Both the position numbers and the translations under genes were made by a program. The notes under the pieces are model-generated. The model was not told the origin of the DNA. It searched no databases and saw nothing but the letters and a program-made list of their open reading frames with translations. Below, piece after piece: positions 59,388-64,000 of a stretch of 64,000 nt of DNA (positions are counted from its first letter, which is position 1; every line of letters starts with the position of its first letter). The DNA is from Streptomyces sp. BV286 (GTDB taxonomy: Bacteria; Actinomycetota; Actinomycetes; Streptomycetales; Streptomycetaceae): contig NZ_JAHRIB010000106.1 in NCBI RefSeq assembly GCF_019090165.1, forward strand, positions 1-64,000, in the 5' to 3' direction.

Positions 59388-60479
59388 TCAGAAACCGCTC
59401 AGCAGGCCGCTGGTGAAGGGGTTGCCCGGGCCGCCGAACTCGTCCGCGGGCATCTTCGTGGCGCCGGACGGGGCACTGATGTCGTCCGCCTCGCCAAACT
59501 TGACCACCAGGGGAAGCCTGGCGCCCTTCGCGTCTTCCGCGAGGGCTGCGAGGTCGACGGAGATGCGGGTCAGATCACCGTTCTTCAGAGAGAAGTCGAC
59601 GGCGACCTTCTTGTCCGGAGCGTCCTTCAAGTCCTTGTCGGTGGGCAGTTCGGTGCCCGTCGGCAGGTCGTCGGCGAACGGCCGCAGCTTGTCCATGACA
59701 CCGGTGAGCAGGTCGCGGAAGGAGGCCTTGGCGACGATCCGTTCGACACCGTCGCTGCCTCCCTTGTTGCTGAAGGTGACCTCGCGGGCGACGACCGACC
59801 GTACGGCCTTGAGGATCTTCTGCTGGGTCTTGGTGTCGATCTCGTCGGACCCGTCGGTTCCCGCGGACCCGCCGTCGGCCTTGTCCGAGCCGGAGGCGTC
59901 CTTCGCGGCGCGGTCGAGCTCACGGTTGTCGACCTTGACCCACTTGCCCTCAAGCACCTGCTTGAACTGCTCCTCGCCCTTGGGCAGTTCGTCGGCGGAC
60001 GGCACGGGGAAGCCCATGGCGTCACCGACCGCCTTCATGTCGGCGCGGTAGTACGTGTAGTTGCCGACGAGCCGGTATTCGGCGAGGACACCGTCGGGTC
60101 CCGAGACCGCCACACCCGTACCGACGAGATCCTTCTCACCCGAGTCGGCGAGCGGCTTGCGCGACTCGACGGACACCTTGACCTTCACCTGGGTGAAGAG
60201 CTCCGCGAGCTCCGGCGGCATCTCGTCGCCGGGCTCCGCCGCTCCGGCCAACTTCGTGAGTGCGGAGGGCTTGGCGTCGAGCCCGAACTCGAAGGCCAGC
60301 GACTTCTTTTCGCCGAGCCCCTCGAAGGCCTGGTCCACCTTCTGACCGGCGGTGAGGTTCTCGACCGTGCCGCAGGCGGCCGTGCCGGCTGCCAGGACGG
60401 TGACGCAGCCGACCGCTGCGAGAGTCCCGCGTATGACAGGGCGCTTGCGGGCGGCGGGGGTCTTGCTCGTGGCGGTGAT
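59388..60479 (-). CDS. lipoprotein, apparent AUC start
   Basis: Predicted secreted lipoprotein of 363 residues with a lipobox region (LAAVGCVTVLAAGTAAC) and a mature part TVENLTAGQKVDQAFEGLG. It contains GKWVKVDNRELDRAAKDASG, a Ser/Asp-rich linker and DKKVAVDFSLKNGDLTRISV, resembling other Streptomyces lipoproteins of unknown function. No ATG, GTG or TTG lies in frame before the lipobox after the upstream stop. The best start is ATC at 60477-60479 (then TATSKTPAARKRPV), 6 nt after a perfect AAGGAG. A GTG at 60336-60338 would lose the signal. Confidence 0.75.
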   Translation of the reverse strand: MTATSKTPAARKRPVIRGTLAAVGCVTVLAAGTAACGTVENLTAGQKVDQAFEGLGEKKSLAFEFGLDAKPSALTKLAGAAEPGDEMPPELAELFTQVKVKVSVESRKPLADSGEKDLVGTGVAVSGPDGVLAEYRLVGNYTYYRADMKAVGDAMGFPVPSADELPKGEEQFKQVLEGKWVKVDNRELDRAAKDASGSDKADGGSAGTDGSDEIDTKTQQKILKAVRSVVAREVTFSNKGGSDGVERIVAKASFRDLLTGVMDKLRPFADDLPTGTELPTDKDLKDAPDKKVAVDFSLKNGDLTRISVDLAALAEDAKGARLPLVVKFGEADDISAPSGATKMPADEFGGPGNPFTSGLLSGF

Positions 60480-60599
60480 GACGGTCTCCTTATGACGCCC
60501 GACGGCGTCCCCTTCGTACAGCGTGAACGTTCATGAGACTCACGAGTTATCCACAGGGTTGTGCGGCGCGTGGGTCCATCCGGGCGTACGGTCGGAATC

Positions 60600-61256
60600 A
60601 TGCGCATTGTCATCGCTGGAGGTCATGGTCAGATCGCGTTGCGGCTGGAGCGACTGCTCTCCGCGCGCGGTGACGAGGTGGCGGGGATCATCCGCCGAGC
60701 CGAGCAGGGCGACGATCTGCGGACGGCCGGCGCCGAGCCGGTGCTGTGCGATCTGGAGTCGGCTTCGGAGGAGGAGGTCGCCGAGCATCTGCGGGGCGCG
60801 GACGCCGCCGTCTTCGCGGCGGGCGCGGGCCCCGGCAGCGGGGTGGACCGCAAGGAGACCGTGGACCGGGGCGCCGCCGTGCTCTTCGCGGACGCGGCGG
60901 CCCGGGCCGGGGTGCGACGGCACGTGGTCGTGTCGTCGATGGGCGCGGACCCGGAGCATCCCGGGGACGACGTCTTCGACGTGTACCTGCGCGCCAAGGG
61001 CGAGGCCGACTCGTACGTACGGGCTCACCGGGGCCTCGACTGGACGATCCTGCGCCCCGGAATGCTGACGACGGACGCCGGCACGGGGCTCATCCGCCTG
61101 GAGGCCGCCACAGGCCGCGGGCCCGTTCCGCGCGACGATGTCGCCGCGGTCCTCGCGGAGCTGGTGGACACCCCGGCGACGGCCGGGCTGACCCTGGAAC
61201 TGATCAGCGGTTCGACCCCGGTGTCCGTGGCCGTGAAGTCGGTGGCGGGAAACTGA
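60600..61256 (+). CDS. NAD(P)-binding protein, atypical SDR
   Basis: 218-residue Rossmann-fold protein starting MRIVIAGGHGQIALRLERLL with GxxGxxA near the N-terminus, LCDLESASEEEVAEHLRGAD and AAVFAAGAG. HVVVSSMGAD and DVYLRAKGEADSYVRAHRG replace the usual YxxxK with Y/K spacing of the NmrA/complex-I-assembly type. Reductase or regulator function unknown. ATG 60600 gives the family N-terminus; little space for a ribosome site, so a leaderless mRNA is possible. Confidence 0.85.
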   Translation: MRIVIAGGHGQIALRLERLLSARGDEVAGIIRRAEQGDDLRTAGAEPVLCDLESASEEEVAEHLRGADAAVFAAGAGPGSGVDRKETVDRGAAVLFADAAARAGVRRHVVVSSMGADPEHPGDDVFDVYLRAKGEADSYVRAHRGLDWTILRPGMLTTDAGTGLIRLEAATGRGPVPRDDVAAVLAELVDTPATAGLTLELISGSTPVSVAVKSVAGN

Positions 61257-61285
61257 CGCGGGAGTAGGGGCTGGAGGAGGGCGGA

Positions 61286-61306
61286 TGCAGGGCGGTCCGC
61301 CCTGCA
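61286..61306 (+). terminator. terminator after the NAD(P)-binding gene
   Basis: A near-perfect palindrome tgcagggcggtccgccctgca, 30 nt after the stop. Confidence 0.6.
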
Positions 61307-61352
61307 CGGCTCCGCTCACGAGACCCGTTCGTAAAGCCGCTCCATGAGGCCC

Positions 61353-61408
61353 GTTCATGAAGTCCGGCGGCGTACGGCGCCGGTTCATGGAGCCCGGCGG
61401 CGTACGAG
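61353..61408. repeat. two imperfect 23-nt direct repeats
   Basis: ttcatgaagtccggcggcgt and ttcatggagcccggcggcgt occur about 31 nt apart, with a further partial copy (ccatgaggcccgttcat) just upstream. No gene in this stretch. Confidence 0.6.
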
Positions 61409-61427
61409 GGCGTGCCGCGGGGGAGTA

Positions 61428-61640
61428 TCAGAAGAGCGGAAGCTGGCCGGGGAACTCCGCCACGGCGTACCCGTCGAGGGCGGGCTGCGCCGCGCCCAGC
61501 TCCGCCTGCCTGCGCGAGCCCGGGCAGGACACGAGTTCCCCGCTCCCCCGCGCGCCCGGCGGGTCGTGCCGAGCGAACCGTCCGGCGACGACGGCGATCT
61601 CGCGACGGCACTCGGGGCAGTTTCGGCGGCGTGAGGACAT
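61428..61640 (-). CDS. small cysteine-containing hypothetical protein
   Basis: 70-residue basic protein MSSRRRNCPECRREIAVVAG with a C-x2-C pair at residues 8-11 and another Cys in LVSCPGSRRQAEL, a plausible zinc site. Ends FPGQLPLF. Short proteins of this kind are conserved in Streptomyces, but the role is unknown. ATG 61638-61640. Confidence 0.65.
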   Translation of the reverse strand: MSSRRRNCPECRREIAVVAGRFARHDPPGARGSGELVSCPGSRRQAELGAAQPALDGYAVAEFPGQLPLF

Positions 61641-61918
61641 GGGTCCAGCGTACGAAGAAAACGGCGGGCACCGGGGTCGGCGCACTCCGCGGCGAAGGAC
61701 CGCCCGGAGCGCCGTAGACCGCCTGGAGCGGCTGACCCGGCAGCATCGCCGCGCCTGCCCCGGCGGTCCCGATTACCTGCTCGCGATGGACACCGTCCAC
61801 AAGGCGTCCACGTGGCGCCCTGGGACATCCCCGGGGCCGTCGTTGGGCCGTCGCGCTGTTCGACTCTTGCCCCGATATCGCGTGCCGCCGTCGTCGGCGC
61901 ATGGGGTCGCCCGAACAC
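61641..61918. other. non-coding stretch
   Basis: No ORF here shows convincing coding bias on either strand. I see no clear structural RNA apart from the terminator that follows. Confidence 0.5.
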
Positions 61919-61968
61919 GAAGAAACCCTCTCTGAACTGCATAATCGCAGTTCAGAGAGGGTTTCTTC
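61919..61968 (-). terminator. terminator of tRNA-Tyr
   Basis: A perfect 22-bp stem (61919-61940 with 61947-61968) with loop ataatc lies 8 nt after the tRNA. Confidence 0.85.
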
Positions 61969-61976
61969 TCTCAGCG

Positions 61977-62058
61977 TGGCGGCGCCAGGATTCGAACCTG
62001 GGAAGGCTGAGCCGGCAGATTTACAGTCTGCTCCCTTTGGCCGCTCGGGCACACCGCC
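61977..62058 (-). tRNA. tRNA-Tyr (anticodon GTA)
   Basis: 82-nt class II tRNA with a long variable arm on the minus strand: acceptor GGCGGTG with CGCCGCC, anticodon stem CAGAC/ATCTG around TGTAA, TpsiC GGTTCGAATCC. CCA not encoded. Confidence 0.95.
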
Positions 62059-62259
62059 GGGGTAGCTGCCATTCGAACCGCTTTTCGGCGGCGCTCCGTG
62101 GCAACGACGTAAACGATACCCGATGCCCGGGGGTGCTTCGCCACCTGATTGATCGGTGCTCGGAGGGGAGGGGATGACTAGGCTTATGCGGATGCGGCCC
62201 GGGACCGAAGCGGGTTCGGCGGCCGCCACTACGCACCCCGATACAAGGAGCCACAGGAC

Positions 62260-62748
62260 ATGGCCGACTCCAGTTTCGACATCGTCTCGAAGGTCGAGCG
62301 GCAGGAGGTCGACAACGCCCTCAACCAGGCCGCCAAGGAGATCTCGCAGCGCTACGACTTCAAGAACGTGGGCGCCTCCATCTCCTGGTCCGGCGAGAAG
62401 ATCCTGATGGAGGCGAATTCCGAGGAGCGGGTCAAGGCCATCCTCGACGTCTTCCAGTCCAAGCTGGTCAAGCGGGGCATCTCGCTGAAGGCGCTGGACG
62501 CCGGCGAGCCGCAGCTCTCCGGCAAGGAGTACAAGATCTTCTCGACGATCGAGGAGGGCATCTCCCAGGACAACGCGAAGAAGGTCGCGAAGATCATTCG
62601 CGATGAGGGTCCGAAGGGCGTGAAGGCGCAGGTGCAGGGCGACGAGCTGCGCGTCAGCTCGAAGAGCCGTGACGACCTGCAGGCCGTGCAGGCCCTGCTC
62701 AAGGGCAAGGACTTCGACTTCGCGCTGCAGTTCGTCAACTACCGGTGA
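62260..62748 (+). CDS. YajQ family nucleotide-binding protein
   Basis: 162-residue two-domain protein [20 protein letters not shown] with [60 protein letters not shown] and the ending FALQFVNYR, diagnostic of YajQ. Members bind cyclic di-GMP in some bacteria and nucleic acid or GTP in others; its ligand here is not known. ATG 62260 follows AAGGAG. Confidence 0.93.
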   Translation: MADSSFDIVSKVERQEVDNALNQAAKEISQRYDFKNVGASISWSGEKILMEANSEERVKAILDVFQSKLVKRGISLKALDAGEPQLSGKEYKIFSTIEEGISQDNAKKVAKIIRDEGPKGVKAQVQGDELRVSSKSRDDLQAVQALLKGKDFDFALQFVNYR

Positions 62749-62801
62749 CGTTCCGGCTGTTCCGGCTGTTCCGGGCTGTTCCACGGACGGCCGTCGCGCG
62801 T

Positions 62802-62842
62802 ACGGGAAAGGGCGGGCGCCCCTGGTGCCCGCCCTTTCCCGT
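62802..62842. terminator. bidirectional terminator
   Basis: A 16-bp perfect stem (62802-62817 with 62827-62842) separates converging yajQ-type and YeaQ-type genes. Confidence 0.8.
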
Positions 62843-62874
62843 CCCAGGCCGCAGCCGCGGCCTGGAGGGCGAGC

Positions 62875-63141
62875 TCACCTGCGCGAGTGGCCGAACATGA
62901 TGCGGTACGCGACCAGCAGCACGAGCGAGCCGCCGATCGCGGCGGCCCAGGTGGTGCCGTCGTAGAAGTCCTTGGCGATCGGGTGGTCCAGCCAGCGTGC
63001 GGATATCCAGCCGCCGATGAACGCGCCCGCGACACCGATCAGTGTCGTACCGATGAAGCCACCGGGATCACGTCCCGGCAGCAGGAACTTGGCGATGGCG
63101 CCGGCCAGCAGCCCCAGAATGATCCAGCTGATGATGCCCAT
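62875..63141 (-). CDS. GlsB/YeaQ/YmgE family stress membrane protein
   Basis: 88-residue small inner-membrane protein with three hydrophobic segments: MGIISWIILGLLAGAIAKFL, the family motif LLPGRDPGGFIGTTLIGVAG and AAIGGSLVLLVAYRIMFG. Stress-linked family of unknown mechanism. Start ATG 63139-63141. Confidence 0.88.
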   Translation of the reverse strand: MGIISWIILGLLAGAIAKFLLPGRDPGGFIGTTLIGVAGAFIGGWISARWLDHPIAKDFYDGTTWAAAIGGSLVLLVAYRIMFGHSRR

Positions 63142-63174
63142 GCCGTGAACCTGCCCTTTCGTGCTGTGCCTGTG

Positions 63175-63350
63175 CTGTGATCCTGCTCGCACCAGGCTGT
63201 GGTCGTACCGCTGTCATGCCTCTGTTGTGCCGCTGTCGTGCTTCTGGTCGTTCTTCTGGCTTCTGTTCGTGCGGTGTTCTGCCAGTTCGCTGTTCTGTTC
63301 GTTCGTCGTGCTGTTCGTTCGTTGTTACTGGGGAGGACGTCGGCGCGTCG
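63175..63350. repeat. pyrimidine-rich low-complexity intergenic region
   Basis: The plus strand is very rich in T and C, with recurring ttctg, ctgt and gttcgt units (for example ctgttctgttcgttcg). Coding potential is poor. It lies upstream of the GlsB-type gene and before the permease. Confidence 0.6.
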
Positions 63351-63384
63351 GTTCGCGGTTGCGACGATCAGTAGGGTGCGGCCC

Positions 63385-64000
63385 ATGCCACAGTCCGATT
63401 CCGCCCGACCAGATTCGTCGCCCTCCGGGACGTCGCCGTCTGGGTCGTCGCCGTCCGGGTCGTCGCCGTCCGGCTCACCGTCGAGCGGTGCGGAGCTGCG
63501 GCGGACACTCGGCGTCGGGGACGCCGTGGTCATCGGTCTCGGCTCGATGATCGGCGCGGGGATCTTCGCCGCGCTGGGTCCCGCGGCCCGGGCCGCGGGG
63601 TCCGGGCTGTTCCTCGGGCTGGGCGTCGCGGCCGTCGTCGCCTACTGCAACGCGGCTTCTTCGGCTCGCCTCGCCGCCCGCTTTCCCGCGTCGGGCGGCA
63701 CGTACGTGTACGGGCGGGAGCGGCTCGGCGCGTTCTGGGGATACCTGGCGGGCTGGTCGTTCGTCGTCGGGAAGACCTCCTCGTGTGCGGCGATGGCGCT
63801 CACCGTCGGCACGTACGTCTGGCCGGGTCAGGCGCACGCGGTGGCCGTCGGGGCCGTGGTGGCGCTGACCGCGGTGAACTACGGCGGTGTCCAGAAGTCC
63901 GCGTGGCTGACCCGGGTGATCGTCGCTGTCGTCCTCGCGGTCCTCGCTTCCGTGGTCGTCGGGTGTCTCACCTCCGGGGCCGCCGACGCCGGACGGCTCG
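63385..64000 (+). CDS. APC superfamily amino acid permease, N-terminal part (3' end outside window)
   Basis: Amino acid uptake or exchange. The first 205 residues have a Ser/Pro/Gly-rich cytoplasmic tail, the APC signature LGVGDAVVIGLGSMIGAGIF and four to five membrane helices (GLFLGLGVAAVVAYCNAASS, GYLAGWSFVVGKTSSCAAMA). ATG 63385 is the first reasonable start. Substrate unknown; cationic amino acids are one option. Confidence 0.88.
   Translation, partial: MPQSDSARPDSSPSGTSPSGSSPSGSSPSGSPSSGAELRRTLGVGDAVVIGLGSMIGAGIFAALGPAARAAGSGLFLGLGVAAVVAYCNAASSARLAARFPASGGTYVYGRERLGAFWGYLAGWSFVVGKTSSCAAMALTVGTYVWPGQAHAVAVGAVVALTAVNYGGVQKSAWLTRVIVAVVLAVLASVVVGCLTSGAADAGRL
63418..63477 (+). repeat. 15-nt tandem repeats (4 units) in the permease N-terminus
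   Basis: Four 15-nt units encode SPSGT, SPSGS, SPSGS and SPSGS, a flexible cytoplasmic tail before the first membrane helix. Confidence 0.8.

Noticed and set aside
60547..60555. TTATCCACA, a perfect DnaA-box-like sequence
   Set aside because: A single box without a cluster or AT-rich region; replication origin genes are absent. A chance match is likely, though titration sites exist.
61641..61976. Possible attachment site or integrated element beside tRNA-Tyr
   Set aside because: No integrase, no duplicated tRNA end and no mobility genes were seen nearby.

Overview
This is a high-GC actinobacterial chromosome segment, almost certainly Streptomyces. The signs are strong third-position G/C bias, GTG and TTG starts, TAnnnT-type -10 boxes, a 1161-residue RpoB opening on TTG, and the order tRNA-Thr, tRNA-Met, rpmG, hadA, hadB ... 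tRNA-Trp, secE, nusG, rplK, rplA, rplJ, rplL, rpoB, rpoC, rpsL, rpsG, fusA, tuf ... rpsJ to rpoA. It is core chromosome interrupted by one accessory stretch. Most genes lie on the minus strand, so transcription generally runs from high to low coordinates.

1-15.7 kb: the S10-spc-alpha ribosomal protein superoperon on the minus strand. It runs rpsJ, rplC, rplD, rplW, rplB, rpsS, rplV, rpsC, rplP, rpmC, rpsQ, then rplN, rplX, rplE, rpsZ, rpsH, rplF, rplR, rpsE, rpmD, rplO, then secY, adk, map, then infA, rpmJ, rpsM, rpsK and the 5' part of rpoA. Many neighbours share a one-base TGATG overlap. Strong hairpins separate rpsQ from rplN, rplO from secY, and adk from map.

15.8-29 kb: a variable region between rpsJ and tuf. 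It holds (a) a minus-strand RHS-repeat polymorphic toxin of about 1538 residues with a DUF3990-type ADP-ribosyltransferase-like tip, a 111-residue gene overlapping it by 4 nt (likely immunity protein) and three unrecognised downstream ORFs; (b) a divergent 549-residue protein with an AGNR-type leader motif resembling those on cargo linked to extracellular contractile injection systems; (c) a decayed small ORF; (d) a two-gene secreted xylan-degradation unit (GH115 then GH10) behind a double palindromic operator-like site.

29-48.9 kb: tuf, fusA, rpsG, rpsL with a long leader; a DUF1707-type membrane protein; rpoC, rpoB; rplL, rplJ with an L10-type leader; two paralogous lipoproteins; rplA, rplK; nusG, secE and tRNA-Trp.

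49-64 kb: housekeeping and accessory genes. These are aspC and an adenosine deaminase (plus strand), a hypothetical protein, murB, a DUF3291-type protein, an MFS exporter with its TetR regulator sharing an operator motif, hadB, hadA, rpmG, tRNA-Met and tRNA-Thr. Then come an amidohydrolase, a lipoprotein whose best start is an unusual AUC, an NAD(P)-binding protein, a small CxxC protein, tRNA-Tyr, a YajQ-type protein, a GlsB/YeaQ membrane protein and the start of an APC-type permease that runs off the window.

Functionally the window is dominated by the transcription and translation machinery (RNA polymerase alpha, beta and beta', NusG, SecY/SecE, EF-Tu, EF-G, IF-1 and about 30 ribosomal proteins). 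The accessory part combines inter-bacterial competition (RHS toxin, AGNR-motif protein) with secreted plant-polysaccharide degradation. All calls rest on reading the sequence and on family knowledge; no database search was run.
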